Source: Chromera velia
Taxonomy: Eukaryota > Sar > Chromeraceae
Direction of reading: 5' to 3'
Length of the DNA: 42,500 bases
NCBI GenBank assembly: GCA_018398765.1
Contig: JAHBMJ010000437.1
Span: 1 to 42,500 of the forward strand
Shown here: piece by piece, positions 19,402-31,100 of the stretch
Layout of the letters: each line of letters opens with the position of its first letter
How positions within the stretch are numbered: position 1 is the stretch's first letter
Notes under the pieces: model-generated
Database searches by the model: none
Told to the model about the DNA's origin: nothing
The model's input: the letters and a program-made list of their open reading frames with translations, nothing else
Made by a program: the position numbers and the translations under genes

Positions 19402-22400
19402 ATGACGGGAAGGGGCGTTGACCGCCAAAGAGACTCTTATGCAGAGGTTGTGGACGGGCAGCTTCTCTTTTCCTTCAACTCCCCCGAAGAGAAGCCTGGG
19501 TTCTCGGAGAATGCCTCCCTGGCTTGCACAGTCCACGCACAGGATGGGAGACTTCTCTGCAGACTGACGGAGGAGGACGGAGAATGCGCACCCCGTGGTT
19601 CGCCCTGTGCTCCCCCCTCTATTCTTGTCGCTCTCCTTGTTCTTTTTTATTTCTTTTGGGAGTCTTCCTTCAGGCTCAATGCTCCCCCAAAATTCTCCTT
19701 CGCTCCCTCCCACCTTCTGTCCCTTTCTGACCGCATGACGCCATCTCTCTGCTCGTTTGCACGCCAAACAACGGAGCAGCGACATATCTGATCCCTCAAT
19801 TGAAATTTTCTGAGGTTGTTCCGTTGGCGGGTGAGGGTCCTGGGGTGTACATCTTTATCCGGTTCGGGTACACTACCTCACCCTTATTTCTGGACTCCGC
19901 ACCTTTTCCTGCACTGGAGTCGCATTGAGACAAAGAAAGCACCCATTTGTTCCTTGACATGATTGCAGGTGTGGGGGCAGGCTCCCAGCAGATGAAAGTC
20001 GCACTCGATAAGGGGGCCCTCTTCCTCCGAACACTTGACCTCCCTCCTGAGGCATCCAAAATCTTCGTTTACGTCACCGCGCCCAGAGCACTCTCAGGTC
20101 GGTCTGTTTGCCTGTCTGTCTATCTGCCTTTTTATCTGCCTCTGTCTGGGTTGCTGTGAAAGTAAGAGATTTCATGATTCCTCTTTTCCTCTTCTCCCTT
20201 TCGTTTTATGTCTTTAATTTCGGTGCATTTCTCGCTGCAGATGCAATTCTTTCACTGCCGCTGCACCTTCCCATCGTCACTTGTGCTATGTCGCTGTCTA
20301 TGTGTTTCCGCAGCTGAGTACATTTTGCTCTTTTGCGAGACTCTTCTCCCTGGAAAGAGGGAGACGGGGGGGGAAGGGGGTAGGGCAGAATCCGATAAAG
20401 GAGACGCAGAGGAAGGGATCGGGGGAGAATTCACTCCCGTCCTTCGGACCCTGGCGTTTCCCCTAGATCATCCATGCGCAAAGACAATCGTGGTGTGCCA
20501 GGCTGTGCGCGTGAGTGCTGTCCCGCTTCAGGGGAAGGCAGGCGGGGAAAGAGAGAGAGAGGTGGAGTCCATCAGAAGAGGGGGGGGCGGGCTGTGGCGC
20601 CTGTCGAGTGCTGTCCGACCTTTGCAACTGGGACAAGATGAGGGGATGCAACTGCAGGTTTGTGGACGTTGAATGGGGAAAGGGGTGTGCACGTTTATGT
20701 GAGTGAGTATGGGAAACCCTGCAGGGAGATTGGTTGACCGGCTTGGGGGTGTCTTAGTGTTTTTGTGCATGGATGGCTGAGTGAAAGTTCTAAGAATGAA
20801 GACATTCACGTATGGGTGGAAGAAAGAGAAAGTTTGTGTCTCTTTCCATACATGTTTGCGTGTGTGTGTGTGTGTGTGTGTATCCTTTTGATTTCTCTGC
20901 CCGTCTCCTGATGACTCTCTGCAGAGAATGGCGCTACAGCTTGGGGACGACCCTTCCACTTTTTCCTTCCCGAATTCGTCAGGGGGAAGAGGGAGGGGAG
21001 ACAACGGGAGTGTGAGTGTGGAGGGGCTGAGAAGAGAGCTTGGCATCGTGTACGGCTACGTGAGGGGTCTCAGGCAGACTCTGCGAATGGGTGCTGCCAC
21101 GCAGACTCAGCACGAGGCTCTGGGAACACTGGTGGCAGAGGAGATGGAAATGGACGCTCTGGGGGACAGAACGTCGCGGGGACTCTTGGGAGAGGGAGGA
21201 GTGAGCAGGGAGGCCTCCCTTCATGCTGCTCTGGTCAGTTAATTGGAAGGATGGATTTTAGTAATGATGACAAAATTGGGGGCCAAAAAGTGCAAACACA
21301 ATAAGACAGAAGGTTTTCTTCTGCTTTTCCGACCCCGAATCAATGTATGCGTTTATTGTTGCGTTGATTCTCAATCTTCCCCGTTGCCTCCTCTCTCAGT
21401 TTGCGGGTCTGCAGTGACGATCGGTCGATTGATTCGTTCTTCCTCCTTCCTTCATCCCCGTTCCCATACCCTTCGATCCTCCGTCGTTGGTTCTCCCTCA
21501 CACACTCCATTTCTTGTCGACTTCCCTTTGCCTTCCTTCAGGTTGCAAGGCGCGCCCTGAGGGATGCAGAGGCGGTATGTCACGCTGTGGTTTGCACGCT
21601 CCATTGAGAAAGGCTTCGCAGATGATGTAATGCGATTCCACGCTATTCTGAAAACCGTCTAGAGTTGTATCCATCCTGAGGATTTGAGTTGATCTTCACG
21701 AAATTTGATCGTTTGTGGCTTAAACTGTCATTGAGGACACTTCAATGGTGGCTGGGCATGATTTATCGTTATTTCGCTTCAATGAGAAAAACGTTCTGCT
21801 TGAAAAATCTTTTCGTTATACTGTCAGAGCATCGGCAAGGGGCTGTGATGTTGTTTTCTTCTCCTTCGTTTCTTCTTCTTCTTCTTCTTCTTCTTCCGAT
21901 TTTGCCAGCTCGTCTCTCTTCTGTTGCACGTGTGCTATAGTACAGCGAGAATTTGTTCAGAAACATACAAACTCTCTGACGATGTCTGGCAGTCAAGACG
22001 AATCTCGTGCCACACTTATCTCTGTTCGGCATCACGCAACCCCCCCCTGTTTTATCCTGTGCAGAACCGGCAACGCGTGCACGAAGAGTTGGAAGACACC
22101 AGCAAGGATTTGAGGGTTGGTCTGCAGACCGGGAAGGGAAGGAGAAAGGCAGATCGAGGGGGGGAAGAGAAAGGAAAAGCCACGCAGTCTTCCTCTGTGC
22201 TCTCGCCTGAGCGCTTTCCAGTTCACAAGGCTAGACTTTCTGCCTCGGCCTGCCCCCATGCTCTCCTTTCCTCTCTCGTTGCCGTCTTTTCCTGGGAACA
22301 TGTCTGTCTCTCTTTCTGTCTGAAGAAGAGGAGGGAAAAAAACCATATAGTCTGTCTGTCTGTCTGTCTCTGTACATGAGAAAAGAAGGGAGAAGAAGAA

Positions 22401-22532
22401 ACATATAGTCCGTCTGTGTGCGTGCAGGTTGCAAAGAATGTGATTGAGACCCTTCAGGGGAAGGTGCAGAGTCTGGAATCGGTCGGTTTTTGTTTTTCTT
22501 TTCTTGGGTGGGTGGGTGACCTCTCTCTCTCC

Positions 22533-22573
<41 letters not shown>

Positions 22574-25500
22574 CCTCCCTCCCTCTTTCTCTTTGTGAGT
22601 GTGGGTGTGTCGAGTTGCTGGGTTTGATCTACACCCCGTGGATCTCTGTACGTGCAATGGCGTCTCCATTTTACTTTCACTTCCTGCAGCGTTGCAAGCG
22701 TGACGAAGCACAGGAAGCTTCTGCGTCCGCCCTCATCTCCGCGAGGTCACGCGTCCGCCCTCTGGTCTCCGGCACTTTGTCTACAGCATGGTCGTCTCGC
22801 CTGCAAGGGGGGGCAGGCAGAGAGGGAGGGGGAGGGGACACGGAGAGGGACAGGGCGGGTGCTCCTGATTCTCCACCTCTCTTCACGAAAATTCGAAAAC
22901 AGAAGGACCCCCCCCCTCTTCAGTCTTACAAAGAAAGGCGGACAGAGAATCATAAACTCCTACAAGTCAAGCAGCAACAGCAACAAAAGGAAAGAGAGCA
23001 GCAATACGCTGGAAAGGGGACAGGCATGGACATCTCAAGTGGGAGTGCTTACCCAACCTCGCACCCTCCATCAGTCCCCCACCCTCGTCCCTTCTTCCCT
23101 CCCTACCTTTCTCTGGCACCCCGCCACGATCAAGGCGAGAGCCCAGAACAGCAGCCTGGTGGGAGAGGAGAGATGGGGGACATGATCAGTTCACCCCCTG
23201 TCGTCAATCCTGCAGTCCCCCCGACAACCGATGTGACACATCCATTGATCTCCTCCGCACGCCGCCTATCTTCCCCCCCGCACCCGGGGCATTGCGCATC
23301 TGAGTGCTACAGACCCTTTGGGGGTGCGTGTGCTGGCGGTGGTGTGGGTGTTGCCATGAGAGGGTCTGTGGGCTCTGTCCCGTCTCCGCCTGCCTCTCCG
23401 GGAGACAAGCTTCCCCCCGCCCCCTCCCCTCAGAGGTTTTCTTCATTGACAGTCGGGGCCCCGGCATCATACCGGAAAATTGAAGTGGAGGGGCCCCCTG
23501 CAGCAGCGATGGTGTCCGGGTCCCCTGAACCGGTTCAGAGGAGGGGGGGGCTGGAGGAACCTGCAGTCGGGGACTCTGTAGCGCTTTCTCGGGGCCGCCT
23601 TGCGTGCGCGGTGGAGGGGGGCAAGGAGGGTGAGAGAAAGGAGACAGAAGCGGAGGTGGAGGCAAGAAACGGAGAGGGCAAACACGTGCGGCCTTCTAAC
23701 ATTCTCCTTTCTTCTGTGAGTGCCTGTGCACCATCTGTCTTGCAACCTCCCGCCCTTGTCTCCACACAGTCATCGTCCTGGGCCCCTATTTCAACAGGGG
23801 GGGGGTTGCTGACATCCAGAAGGCCCCCTCCATCACGGTATGAGAGAGAAAGGGCCCCGGCAGCTCCGGGAAGTCCCCGTAGAGCTTCTCCCAATCGAGC
23901 AGCCCTCTGTCCTCATGGAGGCATCTCTCCCCGCCGTGACATTCTTTTTGCCTCCGTGCGAACGCCCCATGACTGTCTGACCACTGGCACCCTCTGGTCA
24001 GAAAGGGCGTTGTCAGGCAAAAACAAAAACAGTCAAGGTCCTCTGTGGGCCAACCCCGGCGCTCTCACACTGACCACAGAAGCATGTCTCCAGCTACCTC
24101 CCCCTGCCCCCCCCCCGCCGAGGCCTCAAAGAGGAGACCCCCCCCCGGCCTCTGATGAAGCAAACGGGGGTGTTCCTGCTGCTCCCATCCCTCCCACTGG
24201 GAATGCAGGTCCCGAATCGGCCGAATTTCACACCCACCCTCCTCTCTCAAGTGCAAGAGGCCTGCCCTCAACCCAGTGCAACTTTCCGGGGGCACAGGAC
24301 CGAGGGAACATATCGAGGGCCCCTGCCGTAGGGGAGAGAGGAGAAGTGGAGGAGACGGCAGAGCACCGTCAGTGGCCGTCTCCTCGGGAGGCAACTCCCC
24401 ACACTGAGATGGACTCAGGGGGAGGGGTCATCCGTTCTGCTGCTGTGCAGGGGCGCAGAGAGGAGACAAAGGAGGAGCATAGGGGTGCACAAACTCAACC
24501 AGTAGGAGAGGGTGTGGGGGATATCACCTCGACATCGTTTGCAACCGCCAAATTTGGGAGGCAACAACTGTCGTTCCCTGCAGAGAACGGGAACCAGAAA
24601 CACACACACGGATCGGGTGCCGTTCCTGTCCCTTCCAATGAGCGGCCTGGATGGGGTCGTGAGGGTGGGGATGCGGGAGGTCGTTTGGAGGAGATCACGG
24701 TGGATGCCGACAGTCCCGTTGGCCCCGATGCGTTTGCAGCAGTCAGGGCGGCATCTGAACATCAGTATCAGCAGAGCCTTGGTTTCGCTGGAGGCGGTGA
24801 AGACAGTCAGAGAGGGCTGCGGGCTTCGAAAGCCTTCACTTTTGCGCGTCCCTCGGGTCAACCGAATGCAGTTGGAAGTTCACTGAATTCCCACGGTGTT
24901 GTGAGAACAACAGCAGGTCAGCCAGTCCCCTCCTCCCCCTCACCAGGAAGAGACCAGACAACAAACTGGAACGCTACCGGTGTGTGGGGAAATGGAGCCG
25001 GGAGGCCCCCCACTCCTTCCACCACCGTGACTGCACCCCGAATGGTTCCTAGTCAAACACTAGGAGGCAGAGTCAGTGGCGGCCCCTCAGCACAATCCCA
25101 GTACTCGACCTCCTGGCATCCCCACCCCCTTTCTCGACATCAACAGGAAGAGCGGGGGGGGAGAGTGCAGGGGCCTGTGCAACTTCTAGGGAGCAGCGCT
25201 TCACTCTCGGCATCTGTTGCTGCCGCCCTCAGAGTCCCTCCACAGCAGTGGCAGCCTCAGCAGGCACAACCCCAACCGTGTCCCCCCCCCCCCTTCCATC
25301 CACAGGTGCTCCGGTCAAGTGCCACAAGCGCCTCCCTTCACTCTCTCTCCCAGACAACGCGCCCACCCTCCCAGTCAGCACGACGATTCCAGCCAGTCGC
25401 GTACGCAATGCCCAGACCGATGCAGCCCCAAAGACTCCCTGCGCAGGTTCACTATCAACCCCACTCAGCCTGTCTCTCCTCCGCCCCCCAGGCAGGATAT

Positions 25501-25644
25501 GTGTATAGTTCCTCTACCAACGTCTCCCCGCAGCCCCTCTCTGGGACCCTCTCCACAAGACCCCCCCCGTCGTCCACTTCCCCGCCCTATCGGTCGGGTG
25601 CAGAACGGATCAGAGAGACGCCAAGCGGCGGCTTCCATCAGTAG
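19402..25644 (+). CDS. Eight-exon protein: N-domain, coiled coil, long tail
   Basis: Exons 19402-19594, 19969-20097, 20314-20657, 20925-21233, 21542-21574, 22065-22115, 22428-22481 and 22690-25644 join in frame to 1355 residues. Donors fit GTNNGT except the first (GTGGTT, weakest), and all acceptors end CAG, nearly all GCAG. Residues 1-222 form a compact domain with strand-like stretches (MKVALDKGALFLRTLDLPP; KIFVYVTAP; AEYILLFCETLL; a final LWRLSSAVRP). A Gly/Glu/Arg-rich insert lies near 122-145. The order loosely recalls TerD/tellurite-resistance domains, but the key Asp pattern is weak. Another beta-rich head on a coiled coil, as in the SAS-6/XRCC4 group, is an alternative. Residues about 245-385 are coiled-coil-like. 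Residues about 400-1355 are disordered, Pro/Ser/Gly/Gln-rich, with no catalytic motif. A scaffold role is my guess. Confidence 0.65.
20861..20881. repeat. TG microsatellite in intron 3
   Basis: A (TG)n run of about ten units lies within the intron between the exons ending at 20657 and starting at 20925. Confidence 0.85.
22519..22585. repeat. CT microsatellite in intron 7
   Basis: A (CT)n run grading into (CCCT)n lies between the exon ending at 22481 and the acceptor at 22689. It adds to the polypyrimidine content before the last exon. Open frames through it on both strands are artefacts. Confidence 0.85.
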
Positions 25645-26606
25645 CCACGTGTATGCAACACACAGGCCTGTGCCCTCCCATACGATTCCAAGCGTCGGAG
25701 CGTCGATGCGAGTGCGCTGGAGCTCTTCCGTGCCTCGTACCACCCCTGTGCGGACGTGGTCTGGAGACGGGGGGTCATCGGCTTGTTGTAACTGAAATTT
25801 GACATGCAGCATAAAAAATTAAAAGACAAACTTTATCAAAATGAAATATTCAAAAAGTATAAAGAGTTAAGACTTGAAGCAAACAATGTTTAGGGCGGCC
25901 TGCGAAGCCCCCGGCCAAACCGAGTAAAAAATGGGCGGCCCGTGAAGCCTGCAGTCGACTGCATCGCCGACGCACCCCGCTTCGTGTTCGCGAAATTCTT
26001 ATTCCAGGCCTACGGAGGCTGGTCCGTTGAATCGCTTGTGATGCTACGCTGGCACTTCCCCCCTTAAGAGGTGTTTTTCCCGCGATCGCCGGCTTGGGGG
26101 CCGTGCGCAGGAAAGCGTACATCGATCAGAGCACCCAATTAGGGTTAGTATTGAATATCTGACCATGCCGCGTGGTAGGCTTTGCTCTGCTTGAGCCTAA
26201 TGGGAGCACAGACCTTTCACTTCGCACCAACCAGCCGGGTGACGCGCCGTGCTCTCGTAAAGAACCTCTCCCAATCTCCAGTCACTTATCGTTTATGGCT
26301 CTTAGCACCTGACACCCTTATGAAGCATGTCCGATTGTCTTTCAATCAAGGTCAGTCAATCACTTGTCGTGACCAGACTGAATAGCCAGGCTGCCACCAG
26401 CTGTACACAGCTGCATGATACTACCAACAGGAGCCACAGCGTCAGTCTTTACACTTATCAAAATCCACGTATAGTAGCTTGTAGATCACATTCATGTGCT
26501 TTTCGCGTTCTTCTCTTGTTTCTCGCAGACAGAGCTGCATGATCTCATACATTTGTAGCTGGTGGTGGAGCTCTACATTTTTTTCTCCCTGTTTTCTCCA
26601 TTTCCC
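25645..26606. other. Intergenic, no supported gene
   Basis: The first 200 bp is the likely 3' region of the eight-exon gene. At 25890-25950 a GGGCGGCC-GAAGCC motif occurs twice in a row. A minus-strand frame at 25850-26122 is basic and has no motif. The rest shows no gene. Confidence 0.4.
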
Positions 26607-28918
26607 CTACGTTTTAATGTTCACAGGTTTATCCGTATGGTCTCCGGGAGGGGAGTCGGGCGATATCTGGTTGTGCGAGTCCATGAACGTCCTGGTCCCT
26701 CCATTCTCTTGGATCACGCTTCTCTTCAGTAAGTTTACAAACCTGGTGGGATGAGAAATGATATACAGGTTTTGGAGAAGCTGTTGGATCTCTGCATTCT
26801 TTTTGAGAAAAGGGAGGAGGTCGCGTAAACTGAATGTGTATCTCAGGTCGTCCGAGTCGACTTTCAGTGGGTGCAATAAGAAACCGAGTGCCTTTTCTAT
26901 CCTTCTGCGCAATTCATCTTCAAAGTCCTTCCTAATGATCTCGAGACGGTTGTCCTAGATCAATATTCTTTTCCCTCTACTGGGCTTCCTAAACCAGCAG
27001 TACATTGTGTGATCCGTCATAATTCCCAGGGATCAACGTGTGTGTCTCTGTTGTTGATAGATTTCCACGTGTGGGATTGCATGGGGGTTGGAATGTACAC
27101 AATGTTCAGGTGTCTGTGCACATTAGAAAAAACACCTCCATTTAGGGTCAAAAGGTCTTTGAGCGGAAGAAGTGCTAAAGGCAGCCCGTTATCGTAGTCT
27201 AAAGCATCTATGCAGTAAGTGGTCTACTTCGAAGTCAACTGGCTTGGCAGTAGTGTAGCTTGGCATCTTGTTCCGCAGCGCGTTTGTGACTGCCTCTTTC
27301 TCCATCATTTTGCTCCACAGCGCATTTATGCATGACTACCTCTTTCTCCGTCAGGTCAAGTTTGGACATACTAGAAGTACGCTAGTCTGGCTGCTCATCT
27401 TCAGATACCCGATGCAGCAGACAATATATGCCTCTCCTGTTAATGAGGTAGGATAATTTCTGCTGCAGCAATGAGTCGCTTTCTTGCGACACGTACTCAC
27501 ACAGTATCTCTTCTTTTCTCTGCCACAGTTAGTCAATCGGAGACGGCGTTACGGTTGCATTATATTGCGTTGTTCATGATAACCGGTAAGCCAAGCTCCT
27601 CAGTCCAGGTCCCAATTAGGCTTTTCACACTCTTGCGTGGCCGTGTTAGAATGAATTCAATTTTTTTTTTGCGGTCGGCTGGCGGTATGGCCAAGACCGG
27701 GTCAGACTTCCAGCTGCTCTCCACTTTTGTTTCAGTTTGTTCTTAGAATACCGATGACACTAGGCTTCTTGGTGTTGTGTTTCTTATTTGTTCAATAAGG
27801 GAAAACTATCCGAGATGAAATGCTGACGTCGCTTTATCTAGACCTCTGCTGGCAGCGTTGTCGCCAAGAAAAGGCAATTCATTTTTGCTTTCGACCAATT
27901 CAGCTGCTGCGATTATGTTTTAAATTTTTCGTAAACCTCATGGCCCCTTCTTTCTCGACTCAGGATTGAAGCTTCTTCAGTCAGACTCTGAAAGACATTG
28001 TCAAGCGCGTCCGCTTCAAAAGAACCGACTACTTGTTCCATTATATAGACGTGGTGATATCTTTCGAATCCCTTCTCTGTTTTTCCTTCAGGTGGCACTT
28101 CAGGCTGTTTCGTTGCGGCGACCGCCAACGAAGGCCCACATTTTGTCGCCAGTGGGTGTGTCATGATCGTTTTCCCTACTGGACAGTAAAAGGTCTGACA
28201 TTGCTTCGTTCTCCTCTCTTTCTCTGACAAGAATCTGTGTTAAAAGAAATTTCTCACAAAACGTCAGCGGCTCTGGATAGAAAGGCATTCGAGTCATCAC
28301 TGGTGTTTGTCTGAATTTCTGTATCTTATGTAGATAGTTTAATTTTTGGTTTACGTTCCTGCATCCATAGTAAGAGAGACAGTCGGTGACAGAGAGAGTC
28401 TGAGAAGGTCGTCAGTGTCTGTTCCTGTATTGGCTGTTGTCAATCTCCTGTCCTCACCTTGAGGTGACGTCTTTGTCTGGCAGCTTTCTGTTTTTTGTTT
28501 TCTTCCCTCTATAAACTATGTTGCTGGTGTAGTGAAAAGTGACCACCGAAGTGGCCTCAATGTTGTCCTTTGCTGGCACTGCAGGAGCACAGTGACTATA
28601 CCCTGACCGTGGTGGCGCTTTACGTAGAAGAGGCTCCAAGGGTCGCCTGTCATTCCTGGAGAAAACGATCGTAACTGTCTCGCCTATTGGCTCGGGAGGA
28701 CAAACCCAGGGAGCCAGAGGAGCTGGAGCTTGTTCAGTCTGCTGCTGTTCCTGCAGAAATTGCGAAAGATTGCGAAAGCATATCCTGCACTCGCTGTAGA
28801 ACCTCATCTTTGAGGTCAGCCATCTGCTTTTGCATATGGACCATATTATAATTTTGGTTTTCAAGCAGCTGGACCAGTCTCTGGTTTTTTTTGCAAAGCT
28901 CTTTCTTGAGGTCTTCAT
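26607..28918 (-). pseudogene. Decayed minus-strand gene, unrecognised
   Basis: Protein-like pieces run along the minus strand with frame changes and a few stops: 28918-28454, 28300-28100, 28230-27913, about 27540-27240, and about 27205-26607. In the last piece one frame is readable for about 200 codons with only two stops (TGA near 27046, TAG near 26955). It includes DYDNGLPLALLPLKDLL and KDFEDELRRRIEKALGFLL. The TAG sits in GATCTAG, which could instead be an intron acceptor, so a live multi-exon gene is not excluded. A short imperfect duplication (about 27280-27354, CTCTTTCTCC twice) also disturbs the frame. No family is recognised. Confidence 0.4.
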
Positions 28919-29104
28919 GCCTCTGCGGACACGATCAAAGATGTTGGTTAAAATATCTGAAGTCCTTATACTGTTTGCTACAGTGTTAGCATACGCTGAA
29001 CTGGGCTAACGGAGTTGTCGCAATCGCCACTGCTGCTGCACTTATCGTTTTATTCCTTTTTTTCTCGCTCCGTCATGTCTTTAGATCAGAAATGCATGTA
29101 CAGG
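28919..29104. other. Short intergenic gap
   Basis: Nothing is recognisable between the decayed gene and the minisatellite. Confidence 0.4.
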
Positions 29105-29565
29105 GCCTCAGCTTGTAGATCCGCCCCCCCTGCTATATAGATCTTCCAACGACCTTTGCTAAACGCCCCCAGGCCTCCGGCCTGCCACACAGATCTTCCG
29201 AAGACCCTTGTCAGATCCCTTTGAGACCCGCCCCCCCTGCCGCACAAATCTTCCGAAGACCCCTTTGAAACCTGCCCCTATCCGCCCCCCCTGCAGCACG
29301 GCTTCCGAAGATCCACTTCAGACCCGCCACTCCTGTTGCACAAATCTTCTGAAGACCCCTGTCAGAGCCTTTTGAGACCCGCCCTCCCTGCCACACAAAT
29401 CTTCTAAAGACCCCCGCCAGACCTCTTTGAGACCCGTCCCCCCTGCCGCACGGCTTCTGAAGACCCACTTCAGACCCGCCCCTCCTGCACATCTTCCGAA
29501 GACCCCTGCCAGCTAGACCCCTTCGAGACTTGCCCTCCCTGCCGCATAGATCTTCCAAAGCTAGG
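29105..29565. repeat. GC-rich minisatellite, about 60-bp unit
   Basis: Seven or so imperfect units carry the core ATCTTCCGAAGACCCCTGTC, then TTTGAGACCCGCCCCCCCTGC. Unit length varies through small indels. The minus strand reads as a repeated peptide of the form RGLRKIC-AGGAGLKG over most of the array (29211-29573), which follows from the repeat and does not show a gene. Confidence 0.85.
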
Positions 29566-30160
29566 AAAGACAAATCTATCCCAAACGGTCTCCAACATCA
29601 AAACGGTCTCCAAAATTACCATAGCTATCAAGCATTTCTAGGTACTAAACCATCATCAAAAACTTAAAACAAAGAGTTTTAAACGGTTTAAGAGTGTGAT
29701 TAAATATTTTTTAAATCGTAGTTAGTGAAATAATTATATATAAACTTGATTTATGATAACTGTATATATATTTAAATTTCAATTTATCATTTTAACTTTT
29801 TTAGTAAGTTTTTAATTCTTTAAAATATTCTCTTTACAATAAATCTTAAGGTTTTAACAGAAAGATTGAAAACATGTGAAACGTAGTGTAGAGCTTTTAT
29901 GAACATCACAATTGATGCTATTATTAATATGTTAGACTGTATGACTACAAATCATGAGTAGAACGCTCATAACAATGGCCGTGAGCTTAAAACACTGTTT
30001 TAGCGTAACACCGCAACAACCAAACAATGAAGTTGTTTGACTCAGATAACAAATTTTTTATGCCGCCGAAACAATGATCAACACTTTAAAATTGGCTTCC
30101 AGTGCACGTAACCTGTCAGTGAAGGTCTGTGTGTATGTGGATCTACCAGTACGCACACAC
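29566..30160. other. AT-rich intergenic
   Basis: AACGGTCTCCAA occurs twice near 29583-29610. The rest is AT-rich with no frame, RNA gene or strong repeat that I can support. Confidence 0.45.
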
Positions 30161-30615
30161 GCGCGCGTGTGCACACACACACACATACACACATATATAC
30201 ACACACACATACACACACATAAGGGGAACAGGCCGGGGGGAAAGGGGAAACGGGAGGATCATAAGCCATCAGAGAAAACTTGGGTATGAAGAAGAGACCG
30301 AAAGGTAGAAGGAGAACGAGTACATGCACCTCAGATACATGCACACATACAGAAACGCGGACTCAGACATTACATTGTCAAACTGACTCACAGAAAAGCA
30401 ACAACACGCATTTATTCTTTCTGAAAGAGGTAAACGTCATAAACCTTAAGAAAGAAAAGGATGGAAAGACTGTGTTGCGTTGCGTGCACACCTTTATATA
30501 CTCATACATGCACGCACGCACACACACATACACACACACACACATACATATACATACACATACATATATATATATATACATATACACACACACACATACA
30601 CAGAGACACATACAC
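30161..30615. repeat. CA/CATA microsatellite cluster
   Basis: Two blocks of CA and CATA repeats (30161-30222 and 30513-30615) flank a short unique piece. The first block begins with GCGCGCGTGTG-like alternating purine-pyrimidine sequence, which can adopt Z-DNA. Open frames with His/Thr repeats here are artefacts. Confidence 0.85.
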
Positions 30616-31100
30616 ATACGCTACACCTAGTGTTGTACACACCTAGATATACACACGTGCAGAGACGGAGAAAGACTCAAAAAAGAAAGCAAAATGGTCA
30701 ACAAAAAGGCAGCTTAGAGCTCCAGAGCCTGGCAGACTAAGTATAAGCTACTGAAACAAAGGCTAAGCTCTGAACCGACCTTCTATAGGGGCTGTTTGGG
30801 GTGGACCCAAGTCTCTCCACACACTTCAAAATGGACTTAACTACATTCATATTCAGAAGACACACATATAAAAAAGAGTCCATAGATATATCAAGAACAG
30901 AAATAGGTAGATAGGAAAAGAATTAAAGGCTTAGAAAACGAATTCAAAAGCCTTAGGTTTTATAACAATTTAGCTGTTTTTTTTTGTATGTGCACAAGTA
31001 GAGAACACGAGGCGCGGAAGGCGCAACCCTGATGCCTGACCCAAGGTGGCCTACAATAGAGCAGATTAAGAACAAAAAAAGAACACGTAGCATAAATTTA
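30616..31100. other. Intergenic, no supported gene
   Basis: AT-rich sequence with short frames only. I see nothing recognisable in it. Confidence 0.4.

Noticed and set aside
20241-20313. An alternative exon starting after CTCGCTGCAG at 20240
   Set aside because: It would also fit the phase but reaches a stop at the next acceptor. Using the acceptor at 20313 directly gives an uninterrupted frame.
22444-22689. 5' part of the long plus-strand frame before the last exon of the eight-exon gene
   Set aside because: It runs through a CT microsatellite and an intron. The exon starts at the CTGCAG acceptor ending at 22689.
30074-30740. His/Thr-rich frames through the CA repeats
   Set aside because: They are translations of simple-sequence DNA.
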